Of a stretch of 64,000 bases of DNA, positions 36,431-45,968 are shown in pieces. The DNA lies in NCBI RefSeq assembly GCF_026241225.1, contig NZ_JAPFQP010000001.1, forward strand, positions 124,001 through 188,000, written 5' to 3'. The position numbers and the translations under genes were made by a program. This DNA comes from Lentiprolixibacter aurantiacus. GTDB lineage: Bacteria > Bacteroidota > Bacteroidia > Flavobacteriales > Flavobacteriaceae. The stretch's first letter is position 1, and every line of letters starts with the position of its first letter. The notes beneath the pieces were generated by a model that worked only from the letters and a program-made list of their open reading frames with translations, was not told the DNA's origin and ran no database searches.

Positions 36431-37648
36431 ATGAAAAACATACTCTTTACCCTTTTCCTGGGTATAGTCGCTATTCAGGCCCAGGAGGCAGATCACCTGT
36501 CCATGACTCTGAAATTCCAGGATTCCACACTCCTTATTGATGCCAGATATGAGTCATCTTCCATAGGAGACAGCGACTCAGCTTATTTCCTGCTTAATCC
36601 TGGGTATGAATTGGATACCATTGTTTCAAAAGGCCTAAAATCCTACACAGTCACACAAAAAAAGGGTTCACCCCTTCCTTTTTACCATTTGGAATTCGAT
36701 AAGGAAGTTGCTGGCCAGAAAACACTGCTCGTGGATTTCAGATACCAAATCAACCTTAGCGAGCAAAATCATATGAAATCCAACTGGATTGAGTTGAATG
36801 CCGACAAACTCTGGTTTCCCAACCGAAATAATCTCAATAACGAATTGACCTATGAGGTATCCATCAGTAATTTTCCGGAATCCTATCACCTCATTACCCA
36901 TAGCGATGCAGTTATAACCAAATGGGATAATCAGATAACCATCAGCAAAACCGATCCCTGGTATGAAGTGATGATCCTGGCGGGGGACTCGATGAAAGAA
37001 TGGGAGTTCGATGACAATATTACCGTGATTGGGAGCACTGATATTGACGAATCTACCTTCCGGTCGATCGGCCTTAAAGTAAAACACAGCATTGATATAC
37101 TAAATGCATATTTCGGTAAGTCAGATCCCATTAATGACTTCAAGGTTGTGTTACGGAACAGCAGCAGGTCGGAACTGGGGCTGGGTTATCAATTTAACCG
37201 CCGTGATTTAATCGTTACCGGGGTCGATTTCGATTCCTACGGCAACCTTTCGCATGAAATAGCTCATTTCTGGTGGAACAAAGCCGATTTTATTAAAGAA
37301 CCCTGGATGAACGAGTCCTTTGCAAACTGGGGGATGTACCAGGTACTCAGGAAGTACGACAAGGAAGAGTACGAAAAGGTCATTGCCAGTGATATTGAAA
37401 TTGGCGAAACTGCCATGCCGGTTGCAGATGCCAGCCTGTTTGCTCCTGATGCCTATGGTTCATACTACTGCAAAGGAACTGTATTGTTACTGCGTCTTGA
37501 GGAAAAAATTGGTGCCGATGCAATGCAAAAGCTGTTATCTGATTGTGTGGAAAAGAATATTAACAGTACCGAAGGCTTTCTCTCAGAACTCGAGCTTCTG
37601 ACCGGTAAGGAGGTGCGCTCCTATTTTGAAAATTTATTGAAAAGCTAG
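36431..37648 (+). CDS. M1-like (gluzincin) secreted peptidase
   Basis: A 405-residue secreted protein with a Sec signal (residues 1-17, AIQAQ). A beta-rich N-terminal half is followed by a gluzincin core: HEIAH (His275, Glu276, His279) and Glu295 in WMNESFANWG. The spacing is HEXXH-X15-E rather than the X18 of classical M1 aminopeptidases. The usual GAMEN motif is not evident; LGYQFNRRDLIVTG occupies that place. It likely cleaves peptides in the periplasm, possibly with altered specificity. No operon partner within 130 bases. Confidence 0.8.
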   Translation: MKNILFTLFLGIVAIQAQEADHLSMTLKFQDSTLLIDARYESSSIGDSDSAYFLLNPGYELDTIVSKGLKSYTVTQKKGSPLPFYHLEFDKEVAGQKTLLVDFRYQINLSEQNHMKSNWIELNADKLWFPNRNNLNNELTYEVSISNFPESYHLITHSDAVITKWDNQITISKTDPWYEVMILAGDSMKEWEFDDNITVIGSTDIDESTFRSIGLKVKHSIDILNAYFGKSDPINDFKVVLRNSSRSELGLGYQFNRRDLIVTGVDFDSYGNLSHEIAHFWWNKADFIKEPWMNESFANWGMYQVLRKYDKEEYEKVIASDIEIGETAMPVADASLFAPDAYGSYYCKGTVLLLRLEEKIGADAMQKLLSDCVEKNINSTEGFLSELELLTGKEVRSYFENLLKS

Positions 37649-37786
37649 TATGGAAATCAGACCCTGCACACCAAAAGATGTAGAAAACAACAGTAACAAT
37701 ATTGAAGACAAATTAATTCCGTATATACTTGTTTTTCATGTAATTGGAACTTTCTACGCGACCCTTGACCTTAAAGCAATTCAATC

Positions 37787-38770
37787 ATGAAAATTCTAAT
37801 AAAGAAAAAATCCGTCTTATTTATGTTCCTGCTTTTTATTGGAGGGACGGGGTTAACTGCACAATCAAACACAAAAATCAATACAGAAAACCTGGAAAAG
37901 TTAATCCAGTTTAGTAAGGAAACCTATACCGATGAGATAATGCTTGTTCACCATGGCAAGGTTATCAGTAACTGGAAAAATTCGGAATGTGAGTCCATTC
38001 ATTTTAATACGGCGTCAATGGTGAAGTCATGGACCGGGCTTGTTGTGGGCATCCTGATTGACAAAGGATTTATTGAAAGTGAAGATGAGGCCGTATGCAA
38101 ATATATTCCGGAATGGGAGGCCGGTTGTCAGAATCAGGTAACCATAAAAAACCTGCTGACCATGTCATCAGGTTTGAGGAAACGAAGGGGAGCAGAAGGC
38201 ATATTAGCTAAAGACACCATTAAAGATTACATAATGAATTTAAGATTAGACACCTCACCAAATGAAGGGTTTCAATATTCAAACGAATCCGTTCAGCTGC
38301 TGGGGTCGATAATCGAAAATGTTACCGGAAAGTCTGCCAGTAAGGTATTCCGGGAATATTTATTTAGGCCTCTCGGAATGGATTCAACAAGTTTGTACAA
38401 AGCTGCCAGCGGTGAGGATGTAGTTTATGGCGGAGCCCGCACTACAGTTGATGATGCTGTAAAAATAGGTTTGCTCATGCTTAATGGAGGCAGGTATAAC
38501 AACAAACAAATTATATCGGAAGAGTGGGTTAAGAAATCGACCACCCCTTCTGAAAAAGCACCCTATTACGGGTATCTGTGGTGGCTGGATAATAACTCGG
38601 AAGATAAAAATTATGCCGCAACAGGAGATCTCGGTAAATTAACCATCGTCTTTCCCGATCTCAACCTCGTCTTTGTAAGGCGGCAGTCCTGTAATCAGGA
38701 TATCAGCGGCAACATGCCCTGGATGGGGCCTGATTACCTAAAATTGATTGCCAGTGTTTTAAAACCATAG
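37787..38770 (+). CDS. Serine beta-lactamase-like hydrolase
   Basis: A 327-residue secreted protein (signal to about residue 25, LTAQSN) of the class C beta-lactamase/esterase superfamily. Catalytic SMVK is at Ser77-Lys80 and YSN at Tyr164-Asn166; the third motif is probably ATGDLG. These proteins act as esterases, amidases or DD-peptidases, and resistance is not implied. It lies 50 bases before an S41 peptidase gene. Confidence 0.85.
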   Translation: MKILIKKKSVLFMFLLFIGGTGLTAQSNTKINTENLEKLIQFSKETYTDEIMLVHHGKVISNWKNSECESIHFNTASMVKSWTGLVVGILIDKGFIESEDEAVCKYIPEWEAGCQNQVTIKNLLTMSSGLRKRRGAEGILAKDTIKDYIMNLRLDTSPNEGFQYSNESVQLLGSIIENVTGKSASKVFREYLFRPLGMDSTSLYKAASGEDVVYGGARTTVDDAVKIGLLMLNGGRYNNKQIISEEWVKKSTTPSEKAPYYGYLWWLDNNSEDKNYAATGDLGKLTIVFPDLNLVFVRRQSCNQDISGNMPWMGPDYLKLIASVLKP

Positions 38771-38820
38771 CCATTTGGTGTTATATTAGTCTGTATTGTT
38801 AGGATAAAATTTTTATAACC

Positions 38821-40041
38821 ATGAAATTTCGTATCCTTATTTTAATCATATGCATCAGTTTATCAAACGCGGTTGTGAGCCAGGTAGATACCACTATCTC
38901 CAGGGAACAGTGGATTGAGGATCTGGAGTTTTTGGAAAATACCCTTAACAAAAAACATAAAAACGTAAATCACAGGATTTCAAAGGAGGAACTGGCTTCC
39001 AAGTTTTCTGCATTAAAAAGTAATCTGGACGATCTTAATTCCAGGCAAAAACTGATTGAAATCATAAAGCTAACGTCATCTATAGGTGATGGACATACCA
39101 GCATCAGATCTTTTGATATTTTCAACTACCTGCCCATACATGTAAAATGGTTCGGGAAGGACCTCAGGGTCATCTATGCAAAAAACTCCCTCTCAGATAT
39201 TGTCGGGTTTAAGATTGTGGCAATGGGTAAATACAAGGTTTCCGAAGTGCAGGAAAGAATTAACGTAATGACACCGCAGGCAGAGAATAGGTACATGCTT
39301 ATACAATGGGGGCAACAATGGATGCGAAATGCAGACGTCCTCAAGCACCTGGGTATTTCCGATTCGAATTCCGGGATTGACCTTTTACTGGAAAATACTG
39401 AAGGAGCACTGGTAAAAAAACACATCCCTGCCATGATAACCGATGCCCTTAAAAAAGAAAAATGGATAGGGGTATATGAGCCACAGCCACTTTATATGCA
39501 AAACCCAGGCTTTGCTCTAAGTTCGGTAATCTTGGACGATGCCTTGTATTTAAACTTCAGGTCCTATCCTTCAAAAAAGGAAATAAAAAGTCTTAGCGAT
39601 GAACTGATAAATACCTTATCCAATCAAAAAAACCTTTCCAAACTGATTGTCGATTTTCGTGTTAATGGAGGTGGCGATTTTAATATCGGCCGATTTCTGA
39701 TCGAAAAACTAAAAAAGAGTTCTTCACTGGACAACGCAAAGGTTTATGTTATAACCGGCAGAAGGACCTATTCTGCGGCCATGGTAAATGCCCTTGATTT
39801 TAAAAAGGAATTAGGGGCGCTTATCATTGGCGAACCCCCTATGCAAAGACCCAACGGCTATTCGGAAAGCTATCCCTTCACGTTGCCTAACTCCAGGATA
39901 AAAGCGACGGTATCCATTGAGAATTACACCTTTCAGGAAGGAGATACGGATGAAGTAATCCTGGACAAGTACTTTATCCCTAATTATGACTTACTGAAAT
40001 CCGGCAGGGATGAAATATTGGAGTGGATTAGCCTGCAATAA
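38821..40041 (+). CDS. S41-family (C-terminal-processing-like) peptidase
   Basis: A 406-residue exported protein with a Sec signal (residues 1-20, NAVVSQ). The N-terminal part has WIEDLEFLENTLNKKHKN, the typical start of bacterial tail-specific-protease-like proteins. The S41 core shows LIVDFRVNGGGDFN and VITGRRTYSAAMVNAL, where the Ser is the expected nucleophile, and a later region RPNGYSESYPFTLPNS. A PDZ domain is not obvious. Role in peptide processing in the envelope is inferred from family. Confidence 0.85.
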   Translation: MKFRILILIICISLSNAVVSQVDTTISREQWIEDLEFLENTLNKKHKNVNHRISKEELASKFSALKSNLDDLNSRQKLIEIIKLTSSIGDGHTSIRSFDIFNYLPIHVKWFGKDLRVIYAKNSLSDIVGFKIVAMGKYKVSEVQERINVMTPQAENRYMLIQWGQQWMRNADVLKHLGISDSNSGIDLLLENTEGALVKKHIPAMITDALKKEKWIGVYEPQPLYMQNPGFALSSVILDDALYLNFRSYPSKKEIKSLSDELINTLSNQKNLSKLIVDFRVNGGGDFNIGRFLIEKLKKSSSLDNAKVYVITGRRTYSAAMVNALDFKKELGALIIGEPPMQRPNGYSESYPFTLPNSRIKATVSIENYTFQEGDTDEVILDKYFIPNYDLLKSGRDEILEWISLQ

Positions 40042-40226
40042 ACGAAAAGGCAGATAAGTACTTGCAGAAAGCTGAGTCCGGTATGCAGTTTACCTCTTTT
40101 ATGTGGAACAATCTTCATCGCTATTCTGACCAAAGAGAACGTTCAATACAACTGAATTTCCTGGATCCTGTAACATTCCGTGGAAGATCACCTCTTTATA
40201 TCCGTACAACCAAAACATTTCAAAAA

Positions 40227-41084
40227 ATGATTAAACCAACCATTTTGATCATAACCATGCTTTTCACTTTCCTGGCATGTGGCGAAGATCAATCCAAAGA
40301 ATCTGCTTTAACAGAAAACGAACCGGTAACCCAAACGGATGGGGTTCCCAAAATAAAAGTCCTGAATTTCGGCACCTTCCATTTTGGCTATACTACCGAT
40401 GCCACCAAGATGGAATTCGACGAACACGATGATTCGAACCTCAAAGCAGCTCATGAAGTAGCGGCAAAACTGGCCGAGTTTAAACCTACCGTACTAATTG
40501 TAGAGCATATTCCAGAACGAAATGAGAGATTACAGGCCGATTATGAGGCCTACCTGCAAAACCCGGATACGGTATACGCAAATACAGGAGAAGTGCGTAT
40601 GCTTGCTTACGAATTAGGTCGACTTGCAGGAACCAAGCGAATCTACGGTATTGACCATAAAATGGGTTATAACTACATGATTGGGCAAACCATTGAAGAA
40701 AACCATATCGATTCAGTTACACATGATGCTTTTTATGAAGATCCTTCAGCCTATTTTCCTTCTGTTGGTGTGAACATGGACTCCCTGAATTTATTTGACA
40801 AACTAAAACTTATGAATGAGGATAGGTTCCTGGATTTTCTGATTACTGTTAATTCCGATGCGCTAACCTATGTAGGAAGCGAAGAAGGCTTTGAAGGAGC
40901 CGATGAGGCGGCCAAATACTACCAGCGCAACCTGAGGATGTTTTCCAACCTCAACAGGATTAAATTCAATAAAGATGACCGGGTTTTTATACTAATGGGA
41001 GGCAGTCATACCGCATTTTTCAGGGACTTTATCAGCAGGAGTCCTACCTACGAAATGGTAAACACCTTTGATTATTTGAAATAA
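40227..41084 (+). CDS. DUF5694-type lipoprotein (TraB/Tiki-like), copy 1
   Basis: A 285-residue lipoprotein from ATG 40227, whose leader ends at lipobox FLAC. An upstream ATG at 40062 would add 55 polar residues before the signal and is rejected. The mature part has VLNFGTFHFGY, a KPTVLIVEHIPE strand, ELGRLAGTKRIYGIDHK and a C-terminal GGSHTAFFRDFI, matching the DUF5694 layout and resembling the GxxH motifs of TraB/Tiki-like proteins. A paralogue lies at 49863-50738. Activity unknown. Confidence 0.82.
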   Translation: MIKPTILIITMLFTFLACGEDQSKESALTENEPVTQTDGVPKIKVLNFGTFHFGYTTDATKMEFDEHDDSNLKAAHEVAAKLAEFKPTVLIVEHIPERNERLQADYEAYLQNPDTVYANTGEVRMLAYELGRLAGTKRIYGIDHKMGYNYMIGQTIEENHIDSVTHDAFYEDPSAYFPSVGVNMDSLNLFDKLKLMNEDRFLDFLITVNSDALTYVGSEEGFEGADEAAKYYQRNLRMFSNLNRIKFNKDDRVFILMGGSHTAFFRDFISRSPTYEMVNTFDYLK

Positions 41085-41280
41085 AACTGGTCTTGGTAAG
41101 TTCCAAGTTCCCTTCCAATTCTCATAATCCATAGAGAGCAGCAGTGAAGCAATTCGAGCCTGAAACAGTGTATCGCCTGTCATAAAATTAAAATGCAACA
41201 TATTAAAATAAGTGCCGTCTTTCAAAGCGAATGTCTAAGGCGTTTGCACCATTTCAACTATTAAATATACAACTGGATAT

Positions 41281-42666
41281 ATGATAAAGCCATATTTTTT
41301 ACTTGTTCCATTACTAATTCTGTCCTCATGTAGAAAATCGAAAGATGTAGATGACACAGCGCTATTACTTCTTAATGCAAGAATAATCAATGTACTTGAT
41401 GGTAGCATTTCAGATAATCAATCAATTCTTATTCAGGATGGTAAAATAGAATCCATTGGTGCCTATAAGGACTTAAAAGGGTTTGCCGTAAAGCAAAATC
41501 ATGTAGATATAGAAAACCGATTTGTTATTCCAGGTTTATGGGATTCTCACGTTCATATTGATCAGTTGTCCGATGATTTCAACCATTCTAAGCAAATGTT
41601 AAGTCTCTATACCCTAAATGGAATAACCTCTATTAGGGAAATGGGAGGTGATTGGACTAGAATCAAAAAGTTGAAGCAGGTTGCTTCGGAATCCCATTTC
41701 TTGCCGACAGTTTTCTCGGCTGGGCCCATTTTTGAAAACAAGGCTTTTGTTGACTGGGTGGTGGAACAGGATAATGATATTGCCTTTGGAAAACAGCGAA
41801 TAAGTGTATCCAAACCGGAAGAAGTCCCCTCTCTGATCGATTCGGTGATCAATCTCGGAGTAGACTTCATCAAGGTACGTACTGCCGCATCACCGGAGGT
41901 GTTTTTTGAAATCGCAAAACAATGTAGAAAGTATGGAGTTAAATTCTGCGGGCATGTTGATGCAAAAATCGATTTATATGAGGCAGTAAACGCTGGAATA
42001 AGTTCTTTAGAACACATAGATATTTTTCAGCTTACGGGGATGAATGAATCTAAAATGGACTCCATTGTATCCTTAATGAAATCGATCAACACTTATTATT
42101 GCCCAACATTGACCTACTTCAAACAACATAGGATATATGACAAAGAAAAAATTAATGCCTTTTTAGACGATAGCACCTATGCTACCTACCCGCAACGGGC
42201 ATATGCTTCCAAAAGTCTGTTAGATAAGTCTAAACAAGCTATTGGGTGGGCGCAAGAATCTCAGGTCCCTTGGAAGAAGTTGGAACCCAATTTCCTGAAA
42301 TTTGCTAAGAAATTAAACGAAAATAATGTATCCGTTCTAGCAGGTACAGATGGAGCCAATGCCCTTGTGCTTCCCGGTTTCAGCCTTCATGAGGAACTAG
42401 CGTTATACAGCTCTGAACTTGAAATGGAGAATCTTAGCATATTGCAGTCTGCCACTATTAATCCTGCACGATATTTTGGCTTAGAGAATCTTGGCCTCGT
42501 AAAAAAAGGGTTCACTGCTGATCTGGTTGTTCTAGATAAAAATCCATTAAAAGCCATTGATCATATGCAGAGCATTTATGCTGTAGTAAAAACCGGAAAC
42601 CTAATTAATCAAAAAGAAATAAAAGAGCGCCTGATAAGTATTCAAGAATACAATAGACATGAGTAA
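41281..42666 (+). CDS. Amidohydrolase-family lipoprotein
   Basis: A 461-residue lipoprotein (lipobox SSC, Cys17) of the metal-dependent amidohydrolase superfamily. Metal ligands His90 and His92 are in DSHVHID, a later His in KFCGHVDAK and HIDIF, and the Asp in VLAGTDGAN. A small N-terminal beta sandwich (ARIINVLDGSISDNQSILIQDGKI) and the closing FTADLVVLDKNPL are typical. Possible imidazolonepropionase- or prolidase-like activity cannot be separated by eye. Codon use is slightly A/T-richer than its neighbours. Confidence 0.88.
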   Translation: MIKPYFLLVPLLILSSCRKSKDVDDTALLLLNARIINVLDGSISDNQSILIQDGKIESIGAYKDLKGFAVKQNHVDIENRFVIPGLWDSHVHIDQLSDDFNHSKQMLSLYTLNGITSIREMGGDWTRIKKLKQVASESHFLPTVFSAGPIFENKAFVDWVVEQDNDIAFGKQRISVSKPEEVPSLIDSVINLGVDFIKVRTAASPEVFFEIAKQCRKYGVKFCGHVDAKIDLYEAVNAGISSLEHIDIFQLTGMNESKMDSIVSLMKSINTYYCPTLTYFKQHRIYDKEKINAFLDDSTYATYPQRAYASKSLLDKSKQAIGWAQESQVPWKKLEPNFLKFAKKLNENNVSVLAGTDGANALVLPGFSLHEELALYSSELEMENLSILQSATINPARYFGLENLGLVKKGFTADLVVLDKNPLKAIDHMQSIYAVVKTGNLINQKEIKERLISIQEYNRHE

Positions 42667-42866
42667 TACTGGACCAGAATTGATATTAACACCTGCATTA
42701 AAATCAATCTGTTTAATTACACTCATAAGCAGAACTCCTGTATTTTTTATGGGTATTAATACCGCTGGGTTTAGTAATTTATAAAAGCCATATGACCCGT
42801 TTTAAGGTGGTTAAGAGGCTTGTTTTTATTCCTTATCTTGGTTAGCAGTAGTTAAATCAAGATCAT

Positions 42867-43424
42867 ATGGTTGAACAAGCCTTTCAAAAACTTAAACAAG
42901 AGATTCAGTTACAGGCTAAAAACGGCATAGAATTTATACTTGCGGCTGGAATCTTGTGGCTGTTTATATCGTACCTGTGGACCCTTGAATATTCTGCTTA
43001 TAATAAAAGTATTTTCACATTCATTGTTGGTGCATTCCTTCTTCCCCTGGCCTTCGGATTATCAAAAGCACTAAAGACCAACTGGAAAATAAAAGACAAT
43101 CCCTTACAACCCCTGGGACTCTGGCTTAATTTCGCCCAGTTGATCTATTTCCCCTTTCTCATTTTTATCCTGATAAAATATCCTGACTATTTCATCATGA
43201 CCTACGCCATTATTACGGGTGCACATCTGTTTCCTTATACCTGGTTTTATGATGAAATGGGTTATGCAGCCGCAGCCATTCTTATTTCGGTGGGTTCTAT
43301 GCTGATTGCACTAAATTCGGGTCCAGAAAGTATGTGGCATGTTCCTTTGTTCACAGCAATATTGCTTTTCTTACTGGCTTTCTGGATTTATGTACGTTGG
43401 AAAAACAAAAACCTTAAATCATGA
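42867..43424 (+). CDS. Polytopic membrane protein (DUF7010-like)
   Basis: A 185-residue protein with about six hydrophobic helices and an amphipathic start (VEQAFQKLKQEIQLQAKNG). The opening LAAGILWLFISYLW and the central AHLFPYTWFYDEMGYAA resemble the DUF7010 membrane family, but this is memory-based. Its stop overlaps the next gene's ATG (ATGA, four bases), so it is co-translated with a serine hydrolase. Confidence 0.72.
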   Translation: MVEQAFQKLKQEIQLQAKNGIEFILAAGILWLFISYLWTLEYSAYNKSIFTFIVGAFLLPLAFGLSKALKTNWKIKDNPLQPLGLWLNFAQLIYFPFLIFILIKYPDYFIMTYAIITGAHLFPYTWFYDEMGYAAAAILISVGSMLIALNSGPESMWHVPLFTAILLFLLAFWIYVRWKNKNLKS

Positions 43425-44899
43425 GAGTTCTATTCCAATTACTCCTGGGAATTTTTCTTCTGATTGGCTGTTCAGAATCAAAAAATACGGTTGATAGCGA
43501 AATTGAAGCGATTGAAAATGGATTGACCAGAGCCTTCATTCGCTCCACTGAAACTCTTGAAAAATACTCCATTTACGAAAGGATGGAGCACTACAAAATT
43601 CCCGGTCTGAGCATTGCGGTAGTTATCGATGGTGAATTGCGCTGGGCCAAAGGATATGGAACTGCGAACAGTAATACGGGAAGCACAGTTGATAAGAACA
43701 CCTTATTCCAGGCTGCCTCAATCAGCAAACCCCTGAGCGCCCTGGCTGTATTAAAATTAGCTGAAGCGAAGAAAATTCACCTGGATTCGAATGTCAATAA
43801 ATACCTCTTTTCATGGAAATTAGACGAAAATGAACTTACTGAAGAAAAAGTGCCATCTCTCAGAAGGATACTCTCCCATAATGCAGGGATTTCAGTCCAT
43901 GGCTTTGCTGGGTATACCAATTCTGAGGAACTACCTTCCCTGGAAGAGGTATTGAACGGTGAAGGAAATTCCCCCAAAATATTGGTTAACAACATACCCG
44001 GAGAACACGCTATTTATTCCGGGGGAGGCTATACCGTAGTTCAAAAATTAATTGAAGACTTGGAGGGCAAACCTTTTGACCTATATATGAAAGAAACCGT
44101 CCTGGAACCCCTTAGCATGTTCAGTAGCACCTATGAGCAACCTTTGCCATCGGAATATCACCCACAGGCGAGTGCCGCTTATGACAAAGAAGGAAAAATA
44201 ATTGAGGGACTTTGGCATAATTATCCGGAAAAGGCAGCCGCAGGGCTCTGGACAACACCCTCGGACCTTTCTATGTATTTGATTGAGATCATGAAAATCC
44301 GGAATGGCAAAGAGAATGGGTTTTTAAGTAAAAAAACAGTAGATGAAATGCTCAGGATTCAGGGGGGCGGATATCACGGTCTTGGACCCGAGGTATACGA
44401 ATTATATGACACAGATGGAACATTAGAATTTGGACACCTGGGTAAAAATGCAGGCTTTACCAATGATATGCTGGCAGGAGCTGATACTCAGAATGCCATA
44501 GTTATCATGACCAATGCCGATAATGGAGGATATATCATGTCAGAGATTCAGCGTGCAGTATGCAATTATTACGACATAAATCTGGGGGTTCCGGAAACGC
44601 AGATCGTAGAGGCTACAACAGTTTCAGAAGAATACCTTGATAAATTAACCGGACGGTATGAATTTGTTGTTCCGGATACCGGAGAAAAATTAGGGCAATT
44701 TATGGACCTGAGTACTAAAGACGGAAAACTCGTCATCCTGCATGAAAGTTCTGGAGATGTCCATACTCTTGAAGCACTTGTTGGAGACAAATTCCTGGAC
44801 TTTGGCTCAGGCTTGCTTATCGAATTCAAACCTTCAGATCCCATAAAGGAATTTATTATAGAAGATTGGGAAGCCAGATTGATAAAACTAAACCAATAG
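43421..44899 (+). CDS. Serine beta-lactamase-like lipoprotein
   Basis: A 492-residue lipoprotein (lipobox LIGC, Cys17) of the class C beta-lactamase superfamily. SISK lies at Ser100-Lys103, the Tyr motif is YSG (IYSGGGYT), and HLG in FGHLGKNAGF stands for KTG. The last 110 residues form a separate beta-rich domain (LTGRYEFVVPDTG...), often seen after such domains. Probable esterase or peptidase acting at the envelope. It overlaps the membrane gene upstream by four bases, which hints at a joint role, for example substrate export. Confidence 0.85.
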   Translation: MRVLFQLLLGIFLLIGCSESKNTVDSEIEAIENGLTRAFIRSTETLEKYSIYERMEHYKIPGLSIAVVIDGELRWAKGYGTANSNTGSTVDKNTLFQAASISKPLSALAVLKLAEAKKIHLDSNVNKYLFSWKLDENELTEEKVPSLRRILSHNAGISVHGFAGYTNSEELPSLEEVLNGEGNSPKILVNNIPGEHAIYSGGGYTVVQKLIEDLEGKPFDLYMKETVLEPLSMFSSTYEQPLPSEYHPQASAAYDKEGKIIEGLWHNYPEKAAAGLWTTPSDLSMYLIEIMKIRNGKENGFLSKKTVDEMLRIQGGGYHGLGPEVYELYDTDGTLEFGHLGKNAGFTNDMLAGADTQNAIVIMTNADNGGYIMSEIQRAVCNYYDINLGVPETQIVEATTVSEEYLDKLTGRYEFVVPDTGEKLGQFMDLSTKDGKLVILHESSGDVHTLEALVGDKFLDFGSGLLIEFKPSDPIKEFIIEDWEARLIKLNQ

Positions 44900-44917
44900 A
44901 CTTTTCTCCCCAGTTAA

Positions 44918-45835
44918 ATGAAAATCATTTTCATTGTCAACAATAAAGACAACCGCCTGGCAAAGTTGCTTCCCAAACTGGATCAATACAGCCGGAAAGT
45001 ATTCCAGGGTGAGGTACAGTTCCTTTTTACAGAACGGAAAAAACACGCGATCGAACTGGCTCGGCAGGCTACCGAAAATGAATGCGATTACCTGATTGCC
45101 GTTGGGGGAGATGGCACCCTGCATGAAGTGATCAATGGGGTGATGCGATCCGAAATCCCCTCTACTGAATACCCAACAATAGGCCTTCTTCCCTATGGGT
45201 CTGCCAATGATTTTGCCCGGACTGCTGGTATATGCAAGTCTACTGAAGAACTGTTCGAACTCATTCAATCCAACAGTACCCAAAAAATAGACCTGGGAAA
45301 GCTCGAGTTACAGGAGACTCGTGAAACCCGCTATTTCATAAACATTGTTGGAGTCGGCCTCGGACCGGAGGTGGTCCGGAACATGGAGCAGTCTTCAGGA
45401 GTGTTAGGCCCCGGCTTCCAGTATTTCTGGCATATCATCAAGGGCTTTCTCCGTTACAGGAAGAAACAACTGAGTTGCAGCAGCGATTCCTGGCAATGGC
45501 AGGGTAAATTACTTCAAATGGCCATTGCCAACGGACGCTTCTTCGGGAGGGCCATATGCATCGCCCCGGATGCCCAACTGGCAGATGGCAAATTGCAGGT
45601 GGCTATTTTTGGAAATTTGAGCATCTGGGACTACCTAAAAAACCTGGGCAAATTGAAAAAAGGGATTAAGATCAGTCATCCTCAGGTGTTCTATCAGCAG
45701 ACCTCGGAAGTCCTGATAGAAAGTGAGGAAGCCTGCGGTATAGAAGCCGATGGAGAATATGTAGGCATTGCCCCGGCTACGATAAGTGTATTGCCCGAAG
45801 CTCTAAATTTTTTAAAATCTTCCGGCAAGCTCTAA
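44918..45835 (+). CDS. Diacylglycerol/lipid kinase family protein
   Basis: A 305-residue cytosolic kinase of the DAGK catalytic family (YegS/DgkB-like). Visible motifs: the NNKDNRLAKL start, IAVGGDGTLHEVINGVM with the GGDGT nucleotide site (around residues 66-70), LPYGSANDFART and the C-terminal EADGEYVG. It phosphorylates diacylglycerol or a related lipid. It follows the serine hydrolase gene by 18 bases. Length is normal. Confidence 0.92.
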   Translation: MKIIFIVNNKDNRLAKLLPKLDQYSRKVFQGEVQFLFTERKKHAIELARQATENECDYLIAVGGDGTLHEVINGVMRSEIPSTEYPTIGLLPYGSANDFARTAGICKSTEELFELIQSNSTQKIDLGKLELQETRETRYFINIVGVGLGPEVVRNMEQSSGVLGPGFQYFWHIIKGFLRYRKKQLSCSSDSWQWQGKLLQMAIANGRFFGRAICIAPDAQLADGKLQVAIFGNLSIWDYLKNLGKLKKGIKISHPQVFYQQTSEVLIESEEACGIEADGEYVGIAPATISVLPEALNFLKSSGKL

Positions 45836-45919
45836 GGGTTTATATCAATCCGATCATTAATTCGGCAAAACACATTAATTATTACTATAGTTTCCATAAA
45901 AGAAATTAATACAATAATA

Positions 45920-45939
45920 CCCCCCCCCTCATACGTTTA
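45920..45939 (+). promoter_or_regulatory. C9 homopolymer beside a possible -7 box
   Basis: Nine C in a row (45920-45928) sit three bases before TACGTTTA (45932-45939), one base off TAnnTTTG and 29 bases before the ATG at 45969. The tract would fall in the -33/-7 spacer, so length changes could alter expression. Confidence 0.4.
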
Positions 45940-45968
45940 GTAACAATCAAATCTTTTAAACTTTTGTT

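Noticed and set aside
40062-40226. Upstream extension of the DUF5694 gene
   Set aside because: Adds 55 polar residues before a clear lipoprotein leader; the ATG at 40227 fits better.
44888-45283. 131-codon minus-strand frame under the lipid kinase
   Set aside because: The plus frame has clear DAGK motifs throughout; this is a shadow.
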